Origin: Actinoplanes sp. DH11
Lineage (GTDB): Bacteria > Actinomycetota > Actinomycetes > Mycobacteriales > Micromonosporaceae
Assembly (NCBI RefSeq): GCF_020873875.1
Contig: NZ_JAHWGU010000055.1
Coordinates: 1-34,639 of the forward strand
Reading direction: 5' to 3'
Length of the DNA stretch: 34,639 bases
Shown piece by piece: positions 7,342 to 15,641 of the stretch. The notes below the pieces were generated by a model. That model was not told where the DNA came from, did not search any database, and saw nothing but the letters and a program-made list of their open reading frames with translations. Each line of letters starts with the position of its first letter. Position 1 is the stretch's first letter. The position numbers and the translations under genes are program-made.

Positions 7342-8556
7342 CTAACTCGGCGCCACCACCAGGATGCCGAGACACATCTCGTCGCTGGTTCCCTCACCCC
7401 ACACCACGTAGCGCGAGGGCAGCGTCGCGAGCTGCGGCAGCCGCTTGCGCAGCCCCGCGTCATGGGTGCAGGTCACCCGGACCACGTCGCCCTCGGCGAC
7501 CGGGAGGGGCTTCTCCAGGGGTACGAGCGCCTGGTTGTCGAAGTCGTAGGCGGGGACGTCCAGGACCGTCCGTGCCCGCGGCGTGCCCGGATTCAGCTCG
7601 ATCCGGATCGACCGGCCGAGCAGGTGCATGTGCCCCGCCGCCATGTGGATCGTGCCTGCCTCGCCGATCGGCTGGTCGCAGTGCTGGGTGTTGCCGGCCC
7701 GCGGTGCCGCGCCGCCGTTGCACCACTCGTTGAGCCGCTCGACGAGCTGCCCGGACCCGGGGCCGAACCGTTTCGCCACGTCGGCGACGGCGGCCTCCCG
7801 GTCGCAGAGCGGCCCGCTCCCGCCGGGCTCGCAGGGCAACTCGATCGGCGCCATCGCGAGCGCGGTCTCCAGCGGCTTCAGGCCGGCGTCCGCCGCGGCC
7901 AGCCGCATCCGCATGCCGGACCGGTCGCTGCCGGTGGTGTTCAGCAGGTTGTAGTGCACCTGCATGATCAGCTTGCTGCCGGGCGGCATCGCGAAACCGA
8001 ACCCGTCCGGCATCAGGGTCTCGCCGGCGCCCGGTGCCCAGTGCGCCACCCACGCGGTCTCACCCTGCACGCCGGCGTCACCGAAGCAGGTCCAGCCCTC
8101 GCCGTCGGCTGCGGCGTCCACCCGCGCGGCCTCCTGCGCCTGCCCCGGGTCGACCCGGTAGAAGATCGCGTGGTGCACGATCGTCGCGTTCTGCGGCAGG
8201 AACCGGCTGCCGGTCAGGTAGGCGGTCTCGGTCAGGCCCGGGTCCACCAGGAAACACCGGTACTCGTCGGTGCCGCCGCTCGGTGCGGCGGGCGTGTAAG
8301 CCTCGGCCAGCCCGACGTCGACGAATCGCTCCCCGGCGCGCAGCGGTGCCGGCGGGGGCGCCGATCCGGCACTGTGGCCGGCGTGCGGCCCGGCGCTGTC
8401 GCCGGTCTGCGGCCCGGCACTGTCGCCGGTCTGCGGGCCGGCGGCGGAGGCGACCGGCGCGGCGGCGGGCTCGTCGCCGGTCGTGCCGGCGCATGCCGCC
8501 GTGACCAGCAGCAGCGCGGCCGCCGCGGCGGCGAGAACAGGACGGTTGGATCTCAT
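7342..8556 (-). CDS. Secreted copper type II monooxygenase-like (PHM/DBM fold) lipoprotein
   Basis: A 404-aa exported protein. The N-terminal signal has a lipobox-like VTAAC (Cys22), which anchors the mature form by lipid; Thr at -3 is slightly unusual. A linker of three imperfect 8-residue repeats (AGPQTGDS, 39-62) follows. The body carries what look like all six copper ligands of peptidylglycine and dopamine monooxygenases. H128-H129 (VHHAIFY) and H201 (MQVHYN) would form CuH. H309, H311 (AGHMH) and M394 (GTSDEMCLG) would form CuM. Cysteines C101, C157, C242, C251, C279 and C293 could form disulfides. Function would be ascorbate-type C-H hydroxylation outside the membrane; the substrate is unknown. 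Upstream of the LLM gene by 31 bases. Confidence 0.85.
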   Translation of the reverse strand: MRSNRPVLAAAAAALLLVTAACAGTTGDEPAAAPVASAAGPQTGDSAGPQTGDSAGPHAGHSAGSAPPPAPLRAGERFVDVGLAEAYTPAAPSGGTDEYRCFLVDPGLTETAYLTGSRFLPQNATIVHHAIFYRVDPGQAQEAARVDAAADGEGWTCFGDAGVQGETAWVAHWAPGAGETLMPDGFGFAMPPGSKLIMQVHYNLLNTTGSDRSGMRMRLAAADAGLKPLETALAMAPIELPCEPGGSGPLCDREAAVADVAKRFGPGSGQLVERLNEWCNGGAAPRAGNTQHCDQPIGEAGTIHMAAGHMHLLGRSIRIELNPGTPRARTVLDVPAYDFDNQALVPLEKPLPVAEGDVVRVTCTHDAGLRKRLPQLATLPSRYVVWGEGTSDEMCLGILVVAPS

Positions 8557-8713
8557 GAACGGCCTCCCGGGGCCAGGTTACGAGACCCGACCATCGTCGC
8601 CGGTCGGGCAGCGGCGGCGGATCCGGGACAATCCCGGAGACAGGCCGCCGATCGATCTCCCGGCGGACGGGTTGTCCCCTACGGGCCGATCCAGGCCCTT
8701 GTCAACTGTCAAG

Positions 8714-8732
8714 TTCCCCACTTCCGTGGGAA
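8714..8732. promoter_or_regulatory. Inverted repeat upstream of the STAS/kinase fusion gene
   Basis: TTCCCCAC and GTGGGAA arms around a short centre form an imperfect palindrome about 25 bases before the probable -10 of the gene at 8767. A direct repeat TGTCAACTGTCAA lies just before it. Both are placed as operator or -35-region elements would be; no regulator is assigned. Confidence 0.35.
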
Positions 8733-8754
8733 TGCGCCCGGACCGGCGACTATT

Positions 8755-8760
8755 TAGGAT
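8755..8760 (+). promoter_or_regulatory. Probable -10 box for a leaderless start
   Basis: TAGGAT ends exactly six bases before the ATG at 8767. That spacing puts the first transcribed base at or next to the start codon. The AGGA inside it could alternatively act as a weak ribosome site. Confidence 0.5.
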
Positions 8761-8766
8761 CGTTTC

Positions 8767-9561
8767 ATGGGCGTCCGATCCCCGTTCCTCTTCGACGCCG
8801 AGCCGGCGCCGGTGACCGTGCGCAGCGAGTTCGACGCCCAGCTCACCGTGGTCGTCGTCCGCGGGCCCTGGACCGGTGAGACCTGGCAACGGACCGCCCG
8901 CACGCTGCGCAAGTGCTTCGCCGAGCATCCGGCCGGCCTGGTCCTGGACCTGTCCGGCCTCGAGGACGACGCGGCGCGCAGCGTGCCGACCTGGCTGCAC
9001 GCGTACCGCACCGGAGCCGCCATGGAACCGCCGGTGCGGGTCGCCGTCTGCGCGCCGGCCGGACCGGGACTGGGTGGCCGGCTGGCACGCCTCAACCGCA
9101 GCCTGCCGATCTGCTCCTCGCTGGGTCAGGCCCGGGAGGCGCTCGGCACCGGCCGGTCGCTCACCGACCGTGTCACGGCCACCCTGGCCGCCGACCCACG
9201 ATCGCCGGGTGAGGCCCGCCGGCTGGTCGCCGGCGCCTGCGCCGCCTGGGATCTGCCGGGCCTGGTGGAGCCGGCCCGGCTGCTCGTCTCCGAGCTGGTC
9301 TCCAACGTGGTCGAGCACGTCGGGTCGGAGTCCCGCCTGCTCGTCGCGCGACGCGGGCGGGGCCTGCACGTGGCGGTCGCCGACGGCAGCCGGACCATGC
9401 CGAGGCCGACCGGCCGGGCGCCGCGCCGCGCGCTGCCGCAGCTGACCGAGGGTGGCCGCGGCCTGAACCTGGTGCACGACCTCGCCGCGGCCTGGGGCGC
9501 CATGCCGATCGACGGCGGCAAGATGGTCTGGGCGGTTCTCCGGCCGGCCGGCGACCGGTGA
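8767..9561 (+). CDS. STAS-like/anti-sigma-factor-kinase fusion protein
   Basis: A 264-aa cytoplasmic protein. Residues about 15-125 look like a STAS (anti-anti-sigma) fold, with AGLVLDLSGLEDDAAR where STAS proteins usually have the DxSG phosphorylation loop; that loop is degenerate here (ARSV). Residues about 145-262 form an RsbW/SpoIIAB-type ATPase, with the N-box ELVSNVVEH (176-184), G1 VADGS (D206) and G2 GGRGLNLV (229-236). In partner-switching systems these two activities are normally separate proteins, so the fusion suggests a self-contained regulator. No sigma factor or phosphatase is adjacent. It diverges from the copper lipoprotein gene. Confidence 0.85.
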   Translation: MGVRSPFLFDAEPAPVTVRSEFDAQLTVVVVRGPWTGETWQRTARTLRKCFAEHPAGLVLDLSGLEDDAARSVPTWLHAYRTGAAMEPPVRVAVCAPAGPGLGGRLARLNRSLPICSSLGQAREALGTGRSLTDRVTATLAADPRSPGEARRLVAGACAAWDLPGLVEPARLLVSELVSNVVEHVGSESRLLVARRGRGLHVAVADGSRTMPRPTGRAPRRALPQLTEGGRGLNLVHDLAAAWGAMPIDGGKMVWAVLRPAGDR

Positions 9562-9680
9562 ACCGGCCATTTCTTTTGCTCTGAAGAATAGGTAAGGTCT
9601 GCGCCGTCGCGCATTTCCGGCGATTTCTTAAGTGCGTTTCAAGTCGCCCTGAACAGAAGATAAAAGCCGAGGAAGAACAC

Positions 9681-11114
9681 ATGCGAGCGTACGGTCGTGG
9701 CCGTCGTCTGGTCGCGGGAGCGATCGCCCTGCTGGCGTTGGGAGCGTGCTCGACCGCAGGGCCGCAGGCGGCGGGCCGGACCGATCCGGTCGCCGTGAAC
9801 GCCACGGCCGGGCCGGGCACCACCGCTTCCACCAGCGCTTCCGGCAGTGCCGCCGCACGGGCTGCGGGTGGTGCTTCGGCCGGTACTCCGGCCGGTGCTT
9901 CCGGCTCGGCGAGCGGCAGCCCGTCGGCGAGTGCCGGCGCCGGTGCGGCAGCCGCGGCGAAAGGTGGCTGTGCCCGGCCGGCGAACAGTTCGCCGAAGGC
10001 TCGGGTCACCGCGGTGAAACTGCCGAAAGCGGTTGTCGGATACGGATCCGAGGGCGACACCGAAAAGCTTCCGATGGCGATCGCCGCCCGGCCCGACGGC
10101 ACGTCCTGGCTGGCCTGGACGAGCACCAACGGCAAGATCTACCTCGGCCGGCTGGGCTGCGACGACCGGCTGACCGGCACGCCCGCCGCGTTCACCGGCA
10201 TCGACCTGCAGGACGTGGCGGCCGATGCGACCGGCGGGGTGCTGCTGCTGACCCGCAAGGGCACCTGCGGCGACGGCCCGCTGTGCGGCGGGGAGTCGAG
10301 CCCGTGCAACACCATGCACATGGTCCGGTTCGACAACGACGGCGAACTGGTCTGGGAAAGGCAGGTCACCAACCTGACCGGCGGCCGGCAGGGCTACGAC
10401 GACGGTGCCCGGTTCGTCTGGTGGTACCAGCACCACGGCCGGCTCGCGACCGACGGCAAGAACTGGGCCGCCTACTTCTGTGTCGCCATCACGGTCCGGA
10501 ACGGCGCCTGCGTCGACGTGCACCAGGGTGACCGGCTCCAGGTGGTGAGCGCGAACGGCAAGCTGCTCGGCGGGCACGCCGACGCGGCCGAGGTGGGGTG
10601 CAGCCACGCCTGGACGTCACGGATCGTCTGGGACCCGCGGGCGAAGCGCTTCGTCGCGGTCTGCGCCACCGACAACCAGTGCCGGATCGCGCAACCGAAC
10701 CCGTACCGCACGATCGCCACCGGGACCTGTGACGGCTCGCTCTTCGCCGGCGACGTGGTGCTCGCGGGCACCGGGCGGTGGGTGGCCTGGAGCCAGGGCG
10801 GCAAGGTCAACCTGGAGCGTTTCACCACCGGCAGGTCGAACCGCACCGTGGCGACCGGCGTCTCGGCGGCGCATCCGCACCTCGTCGGCTACGGCACCGG
10901 GCGCATGCTGCTGGCCTGGCAGTCCGGCTCGTCGATGGCGGCGCAGGCCTACGACTCCGGCACCGGCAAGGCGGTCGGCGCCCGGCTGACGATCGGCGCG
11001 AAGGATCACGCCTACCAGGCTTTCAAGGCGTACGCGGACGGCAGCGCCGCCTACCCGGCCGGCGGCAGCGGCGGCACGACCGTCAAGATCGCCCGGGTGC
11101 TGCCGCTCCGCTGA
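9681..11114 (+). CDS. Lipoprotein of unknown function
   Basis: A 477-aa exported lipoprotein. A canonical lipobox LGAC places Cys23 as the lipid-anchor residue after a short signal sequence. A low-complexity Ala/Gly/Ser/Thr linker covers about residues 40-95 and probably spans the wall. The rest has repeated beta-strand-like segments of the type seen in beta-propellers (for example TSWLAWTSTNGKIYLGRL and RWVAWSQGGKVNLERF) and many cysteines that could pair outside the cell. The start ATG follows GAGGAAG by about five bases. No catalytic motif is recognised. It is preceded by a 119-base AT-richer leader and followed by two tandem repeat arrays. Confidence 0.85.
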   Translation: MRAYGRGRRLVAGAIALLALGACSTAGPQAAGRTDPVAVNATAGPGTTASTSASGSAAARAAGGASAGTPAGASGSASGSPSASAGAGAAAAAKGGCARPANSSPKARVTAVKLPKAVVGYGSEGDTEKLPMAIAARPDGTSWLAWTSTNGKIYLGRLGCDDRLTGTPAAFTGIDLQDVAADATGGVLLLTRKGTCGDGPLCGGESSPCNTMHMVRFDNDGELVWERQVTNLTGGRQGYDDGARFVWWYQHHGRLATDGKNWAAYFCVAITVRNGACVDVHQGDRLQVVSANGKLLGGHADAAEVGCSHAWTSRIVWDPRAKRFVAVCATDNQCRIAQPNPYRTIATGTCDGSLFAGDVVLAGTGRWVAWSQGGKVNLERFTTGRSNRTVATGVSAAHPHLVGYGTGRMLLAWQSGSSMAAQAYDSGTGKAVGARLTIGAKDHAYQAFKAYADGSAAYPAGGSGGTTVKIARVLPLR

Positions 11115-11200
11115 CCGGAACCCGCCCGCCCGGCCGGAACCCGCCCGCCCGCCAGGCCGGAACCCGCCCGCCCGCCCGGCCGGAACCCGCCCGCCCGGCC
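11115..11200. repeat. 19-23-bp tandem repeat, 4 units
   Basis: CCGGAACCCGCCCGCCC recurs at 11115, 11134, 11157 and 11180, with unit lengths of 19, 23 and 23. The first unit starts directly after the lipoprotein stop codon. The array is strongly strand-skewed (C-rich top strand, G-rich bottom strand). Confidence 0.85.
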
Positions 11201-11271
11201 GGGTCACGCGGGAAACGGCCGGGTCACGCGGGAAACGGCCGGGTCACGCGGGAAACGGCCGGGTCACGCGG
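11201..11271. repeat. 20-bp tandem repeat, 3.5 copies, overlapping a gene 3' end
   Basis: Three exact copies of a 20-base unit starting GGGTCACGCGGG lie at 11201, 11221 and 11241, with a half copy at 11261. The half copy is the 3' end of the SGNH hydrolase gene; its stop triplet is the TCA at 11264-11266. Each unit is flanked by GGCCG/CGGCC arms able to form a small hairpin. The array abuts the previous one, and together they fill the convergent gap. Confidence 0.9.
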
Positions 11272-12016
11272 GGATCGGTGTCCAGCTCACGTACTTGCCG
11301 GTCCGGTTGTCGCCCGACGACCGCCCGCGCAGCCGCCGGTTGATCCAGGGCAGCACGTGCTCCCGGTAGTACCGCGCCTCGGTCGCCAGGCTGCGCCGCC
11401 CGTCGGTCGGTGGCGCGACCACGTGCGCCTCGGTCGGGTAGCCGAGTGCGTCGAGCACCACGCTGGCGACCCGGCGGTGCCCGTTCGCGTTGAGGTGCAG
11501 CCGGTCCGTCGACCAGTAGTGCCGCTTCTGGATCTCGGCGTCGTGGAACATGTCCACGAACGTCAGGTCGTGCCGCGCGGCGAAGTCCGCCACCGCCGCG
11601 GTCAGCGCCTCACCCTTGGGACGCATCCGGTGCCCGAGCGGCAGATGCCCGGACGGGTCGGCGCCGCTGAGCAGCAGCACCCGGATGCCCGCGTCCAGGC
11701 ACTTGTGCACCGCCTGCTCGGTCAGGCCCACCAGCCGCTTCAGGTCACCGCCCGGCCGCATCATGTCGTTGCCGCCGCCGTTGAGGGAGAGCAGCGTGGG
11801 TGGCGGCGACAGGGACAGCGCCGCCTCCAGCTGCTCGGTGACGATCGGCTCCAGGAGCCGGCCACGGATCGCCAGGTTCGCGTACTCGATCGGTGTGCCC
11901 TCACCGGCGGCGATCCCCGCCGCCACCAGGTCGGCCCAGCCCCGCTCGCTGCCGTCCGGCAGCGTGTCGCCCAGCCCCTCGGTGAAGCTGTCGCCGATGG
12001 CGACGTACCTCGTCAT
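11264..12016 (-). CDS. SGNH/GDSL-type hydrolase
   Basis: A 250-aa esterase/lipase-fold enzyme with the four SGNH blocks: block I AIGDSFTEG (nucleophile S10), block II NLAIRGR (G52), block III NGGGNDM (N83) and block V STDRLHLNANGHR (D171, H174). There is no signal peptide, so it is predicted cytoplasmic. The start chosen is ATG at 12016, because GGGAGAA precedes it by six bases and family N-termini begin just before block I. A longer open frame upstream has no family similarity. Substrate unknown. The stop codon sits in the last unit of a 20-bp tandem array. Confidence 0.9.
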   Translation of the reverse strand: MTRYVAIGDSFTEGLGDTLPDGSERGWADLVAAGIAAGEGTPIEYANLAIRGRLLEPIVTEQLEAALSLSPPPTLLSLNGGGNDMMRPGGDLKRLVGLTEQAVHKCLDAGIRVLLLSGADPSGHLPLGHRMRPKGEALTAAVADFAARHDLTFVDMFHDAEIQKRHYWSTDRLHLNANGHRRVASVVLDALGYPTEAHVVAPPTDGRRSLATEARYYREHVLPWINRRLRGRSSGDNRTGKYVSWTPIPA

Positions 12017-12102
12017 TGCCGTTCTCCCACCGTTGATGATCAGCCCTGACGCTACCCGGCGCGGGGACCCGGGGTGATCCGCCGGGAGGCCTCCTGGCAA
12101 GC

Positions 12103-12459
12103 TTGGCGGCCGTGGAAGCACTCCGGTTGATTCTCCTTTTCGTTCACCTGGTCGGATTCGCGCTGCTGCTCGGCGGCGGCGTCGCGCAGCTGCTCAGCGA
12201 TCGGATCCGGATCAGCAAGCCAGTGCTGTGGGGCGCGATCATCCAGTTGGTCAGCGGCCTGGCGCTGGCGGCGCCGCTGCGGGGCGGCGGCGACGCCGAG
12301 CCCGACCCGATCAAGCTGGGCGTCAAGTTGCTCGTCGCGGCGATGATCTTCATCATGGTGTTCGTCCCGCGTAAGCGTGACGAGGTCAACCGTGGACATT
12401 TCATCGGCATCATCACGCTGACCGTGGTGAACGCCGCGGTCGCGGTCTTCTGGCGGTGA
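12103..12459 (+). CDS. Small four-helix membrane protein
   Basis: A 118-aa protein with four predicted membrane helices (about 8-28, 40-58, 71-88 and 99-116). Basic loops (RKRDEVNRG) suggest orientation. It resembles small uncharacterised integral membrane proteins common in actinobacteria, and I recognise no function. The start is TTG at 12103, with GGGAGG about 13 bases upstream; GTG at 12112 is the alternative. It is divergent from the SGNH hydrolase. Confidence 0.75.
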   Translation: MAAVEALRLILLFVHLVGFALLLGGGVAQLLSDRIRISKPVLWGAIIQLVSGLALAAPLRGGGDAEPDPIKLGVKLLVAAMIFIMVFVPRKRDEVNRGHFIGIITLTVVNAAVAVFWR

Positions 12460-12461
12460 AT

Positions 12462-12478
12462 GTGCACTGAGCGTGCAC
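12462..12478. other. GTGCAC inverted repeat after the membrane protein gene
   Basis: GTGCAC occurs twice, around the pentamer TGAGC. Both arms are themselves palindromic. It starts two bases after the stop codon of the membrane protein gene, so it could be a weak terminator hairpin or an operator for the DivIVA gene. Confidence 0.35.
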
Positions 12479-12572
12479 GGGGAGCCAACACTGGTCCCCG
12501 GCGCGTACGCTCGATCGCGCCACCGCCGGCACCACGTGATCATGCCCACGGCACGGGCACAGGGTCGTTGCG

Positions 12573-12578
12573 TACTAT
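12573..12578 (+). promoter_or_regulatory. Possible -10 box of the divIVA-like gene
   Basis: TACTAT is the only AT-rich hexamer of -10 type in the 160-base gap before the DivIVA gene. It lies 43 bases before the ATG. No good -35 is visible. Confidence 0.35.
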
Positions 12579-12620
12579 TTCGGGCCGCACGACCGCAACC
12601 GACAGGAGCCAGGGAGCACG

Positions 12621-13310
12621 ATGCCGCTCACTCCAGCTGATATTCACAACGTCGCCTTCAAGAAGCCCCCGATCGGCAAGCGGGGCTACGACGAGGAGGA
12701 GGTCGACGCCTTCCTGGACGAGGTGGAGCAGGAGCTCATCCGTCTCCTGGAGGAGAACGGCGCACTTCGTGACCAGGCTCAGCGCGGCGGCGGTGGCTCC
12801 CCGAGCGCGGCCTCCACGATGGTGCTCAACAACGAGTTCGCCGAGCTGGCCGCCCAGCTGGAGCGGCTGCAGGAGGCGCGTGCCCGCGCCGAGCAGAACG
12901 CGCGCAGCATGCAGTCCCAGCTGGAGCGGGCCCGCGCCGAGGCGTCCAGCCAGAGCCAGGCGCTCGTCCCGGCCGGTGACGACGACCGCAACTCGCGGGT
13001 GCTGATGATGGCCCAGCGCACCGCCGACGAGCACATGCGCGACGCGCAGCGCGAGTCCGAGACGGTGATCACCGGCGCGCAGAACAAGGCCGAGCAGCTG
13101 ATGAGCGACGCCCAGCTCAAGGCGAGCACGATCGAGAGTGACGCCCGGCGCAACCACGCCGAGGCGATGGACGGCATCGCCGAGAAGCGCGCCGCCCTGC
13201 TCGACGAGATCGACCGGCTCGCCCAGCTGGCGCAGGGTTACCAGGAAGCGCTCACCAACCACGTCACCCAGCAGCTGATGGACCTGACGAGCGCCCCCGA
13301 CGGCCAGTGA
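12621..13310 (+). CDS. DivIVA/Wag31-type coiled-coil protein
   Basis: A 229-aa polar-growth/division scaffold type. The N-terminal DivIVA domain (about 1-50) shows LTPADIHNVAFKKPPIGKRGYDEEEVDAFLDEVE, the membrane- and curvature-sensing module of the family. Coiled coil covers about 70-110 and 130-215, with a Gly/Ser linker at 55-65. The ATG start follows AGGGAG. In most actinobacteria wag31 sits after ftsZ-sepF-ylmG. Here none of those genes is present, so this is either a relocated gene or a second DivIVA paralogue. A strong bidirectional-looking hairpin terminator follows. Confidence 0.92.
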   Translation: MPLTPADIHNVAFKKPPIGKRGYDEEEVDAFLDEVEQELIRLLEENGALRDQAQRGGGGSPSAASTMVLNNEFAELAAQLERLQEARARAEQNARSMQSQLERARAEASSQSQALVPAGDDDRNSRVLMMAQRTADEHMRDAQRESETVITGAQNKAEQLMSDAQLKASTIESDARRNHAEAMDGIAEKRAALLDEIDRLAQLAQGYQEALTNHVTQQLMDLTSAPDGQ

Positions 13311-13315
13311 CCGCC

Positions 13316-13351
13316 GATGCCCGCTGCCATTTCCGGCGCAGCGGGCATCGA
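13316..13351. terminator. Hairpin terminator between convergent genes
   Basis: Perfect 13-bp arms (CGATGCCCGCTGC and its complement) around a 10-base loop. It begins five bases after the DivIVA stop codon and ends five bases before the stop of the convergent acyl-CoA dehydrogenase gene, so it can serve both. There is no U-tract on either strand, as is usual in actinobacteria. Confidence 0.8.
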
Positions 13352-13356
13352 CGTGA

Positions 13357-15066
13357 TCAGGGACGCATCTCGTACGCGCCGACCAGGCCCACGACCTGCT
13401 CCCACACCCGTCCGGTCCGGTCCTCGTCGATCACCGGCCGCAGCACCTGGGACAGCGCCCACGCGGCCTGCCCGGGGGTGGTCGCCGACTTGCCGTGCAG
13501 CTCCGTGGCGTACCCGGAGAAGTCCCGCACCAGGATCGCGAAGATCTCGTCCAGGACGTCGGTGTCCAGACCGGTGAGCTCGGCCTGCTCCAGGATCAGC
13601 TGGCCGTAGACGACGAGCGCGAACAGCTGCCCCAGCGCGAGCAGGAAGTCCAGGTCGCCCTGCTGCGACTCGTCCGGCGCGTGCTCGCGCAGCAGGTCGC
13701 AGAGGCCGTCGGCCTGCTGCCGGAACCGGGCCACATCGGGCAGGTGCGCGTGCGCGTCGTAAGCGGCCCGCCAGTCGTGGAAGCGGATCTGCCCGAGACC
13801 CCGCGCCGGGCCCTGCCGGAACAGGAACTCGTCGTCGGCCGCGTCGTGCCGGGTCGGCACCGGCGCGTACCCGGCCGGCTGGAGCAGGTAGTTCGGCATG
13901 AACTTGAGGATCAGCGCGAGGTTCACGTGGACCGTGCCCTCCAGTTTCGGCAGGCCCCGGATGTCCTTGGCGGCCTTGTCGAAGTAGGTGTCCGCCTCGA
14001 AGCCCTTTGCCGCGATCACATCCCAGAGCAGGTCGATGACCTTCTCGCCCTCGGTGGTGACCTTCATCTTGGTCATCGGGTTGAAGAGCAGGTAGCGGCG
14101 GTCGTCGGGCCCGGCTGACCGGAAGTAGTCCACGGCCCGGTCGGCGAAGAGCTTCATCGCGACGAGCCGGGCGTACGCGTCCGTCAGCTCCCGCCGCACG
14201 TGCGGGAAGGCGGTGACCGGCTTGCCGTAGAGGACCCGGCGGTGCGCGTGCGTGACCGCCTCGTAGGTGGCGTGCTCGCAGATCCCGATCGCGGCCGTGC
14301 ACAGGTTGAACTTGCCGACGTTCACCGTGTTCAGGGCGGCGTCGAACGCGGCCCGGCCGGTGTGCAGCACGTCCTGCTCGCGCACCGGGTAGTCCTCGAG
14401 GCGGAACTCGCTGACGTACATCTGCGAGTTCACCACGTTCTTGACCAGGTGATACCGCGGGTGGCGGCTGTCGGCGGCGAAGAACACGTACCCCTCGGGG
14501 CCGTCGATGTCGGCACGGCGGCCGAAGACCGAGACCAGGCCCGCGACGTTGCCGTTGCCGATGTAGTACTTGCCGCCGTTCGCCCGGAAACCACCGTCCT
14601 CGGCGGGCGTGAGCACCATGTCGGTGGCGTAGATGTCGGCGCCGTGGCCGCGCTCGGAGAGCCCGAACGCCATCACGTGCCCGTCGTCGAGCAGCTGGGC
14701 GGCGTGCGCGCGGGCCTGCGCGTTGCCGCTCTGCCACACCGGGCCCAGGCCCAGGACGGTGACCTGCCACGTGTACCAGTAGTTGAGGCCGTAGAACCCG
14801 AGGATCTCGCTGAGGGCCACGTTGCGGGCGGTGTCCCACCGTTTCGCCGGGTTCCCGGCACCGTCGGCCGCCGGCGTCAGGAACGTCGCGAACAGCCCCT
14901 CCTTCGCGGCGAACTCGAGGAAGTCGGCGTACCACTCCCGGTCGATGTACGTGTCGAGCAGCGCCTTCTTCCCGCGTTCCTCGAAGAAGTCGACCGTGGC
15001 GCGCAGCAGGCGCCGGGTCTCCGGGTCGAAGTGAGCCGGGTCGTAGGTGTGCGGGTTGAACAGCAC
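13357..15066 (-). CDS. Acyl-CoA dehydrogenase family protein
   Basis: A 569-aa flavoprotein-type dehydrogenase. The middle region MAFGLSERGHGADIYATD and the beta-domain stretch GGKYYIGNGNVAGLVSVFGRR are typical of FAD- and acyl-CoA-binding parts. At about 570 aa it is longer than the usual 380-400 aa and closer to large actinobacterial FadE-like forms. The expected role is alpha,beta-dehydrogenation of an acyl-CoA, but I do not see the catalytic base with certainty. I chose GTG at 15066 because AGAGAGGA lies seven bases upstream. An in-frame GTG at 15093 overlaps the PadR stop but has no ribosome site. It follows the PadR gene in an apparent operon. Confidence 0.88.
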   Translation of the reverse strand: MLFNPHTYDPAHFDPETRRLLRATVDFFEERGKKALLDTYIDREWYADFLEFAAKEGLFATFLTPAADGAGNPAKRWDTARNVALSEILGFYGLNYWYTWQVTVLGLGPVWQSGNAQARAHAAQLLDDGHVMAFGLSERGHGADIYATDMVLTPAEDGGFRANGGKYYIGNGNVAGLVSVFGRRADIDGPEGYVFFAADSRHPRYHLVKNVVNSQMYVSEFRLEDYPVREQDVLHTGRAAFDAALNTVNVGKFNLCTAAIGICEHATYEAVTHAHRRVLYGKPVTAFPHVRRELTDAYARLVAMKLFADRAVDYFRSAGPDDRRYLLFNPMTKMKVTTEGEKVIDLLWDVIAAKGFEADTYFDKAAKDIRGLPKLEGTVHVNLALILKFMPNYLLQPAGYAPVPTRHDAADDEFLFRQGPARGLGQIRFHDWRAAYDAHAHLPDVARFRQQADGLCDLLREHAPDESQQGDLDFLLALGQLFALVVYGQLILEQAELTGLDTDVLDEIFAILVRDFSGYATELHGKSATTPGQAAWALSQVLRPVIDEDRTGRVWEQVVGLVGAYEMRP

Positions 15067-15089
15067 TGTTCGGTCCTCTCTGAAGGGGT

Positions 15090-15629
15090 TCACAGATCGC
15101 GCAGGGTGCCGAGGACGTCGTCCAGCCAGTCGAGCAGCATCCGCTCGTAGGCGATGCCGCCGCGCAGCACCACGTGCTGGAGCCGCTGCCCGGGGTCGGT
15201 CCGGTCGGGGAAGTCGCGGTTCTCGCTGATCAGGTAGCGGTCCAGCGTCGCCACGTGGTCGGCCCGGTACCGCTCGACCTCGGCGATCAGCCGTTTCCGG
15301 CCGGCGTCGTCGTCGAACGCGGCACCCCGGATCTTCACGGCCAGCTCGTGCCGGACCGCCTCCGGCTGCACCGGCTCGCGCAACCAGCCGGTGAGGGCGT
15401 CCCGGCCGGCGGCGGTCACCGAGTAGGCCCGCTTGTCGGGTCGCCCGTCCTGGCCGATCTCCTCGGCCAGCACCCAGCCACCGGTCTCCATCCGCTTGAG
15501 GACGCGGTAGATCTGCTGGTGGGTGGCGGTCCAGAACCGGCCGATCGACCGCTCGAAGCGGCGGGCCAGCTCGTAGCCCGAGCCGGGCTGCTCCAGCAGG
15601 GAGACGAGGATCGCGTGCTCCAAGGCCAT
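15090..15629 (-). CDS. PadR-family transcriptional regulator (with C-terminal Vir_act_alpha domain)
   Basis: A 179-aa repressor type. The winged-helix domain is typical from the first residues (MALEHAILVSLLEQPGSGYELARRFERSIG, then THQQIYRVLKRME). A helical dimerisation domain covers about 90-178. ATG at 15629 gives the family-typical N-terminus; ATG at 15638 is also possible, and neither has a Shine-Dalgarno. A perfect 22-bp palindrome lies 13 bases upstream, so autoregulation is likely. It is the first gene of a unit with the acyl-CoA dehydrogenase, and its operator also lies in front of the divergent flavin oxidase gene, about 65 bases away. The ligand is unknown. Confidence 0.92.
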   Translation of the reverse strand: MALEHAILVSLLEQPGSGYELARRFERSIGRFWTATHQQIYRVLKRMETGGWVLAEEIGQDGRPDKRAYSVTAAGRDALTGWLREPVQPEAVRHELAVKIRGAAFDDDAGRKRLIAEVERYRADHVATLDRYLISENRDFPDRTDPGQRLQHVVLRGGIAYERMLLDWLDDVLGTLRDL

Positions 15630-15641
15630 GCCGGTCATGAT

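Noticed and set aside
12017..12121. 35-codon upstream extension of the SGNH hydrolase
   Set aside because: ATG 12016 has GGGAGAA at proper distance and starts just before the conserved block I; the extension overlaps the divergent gene start.
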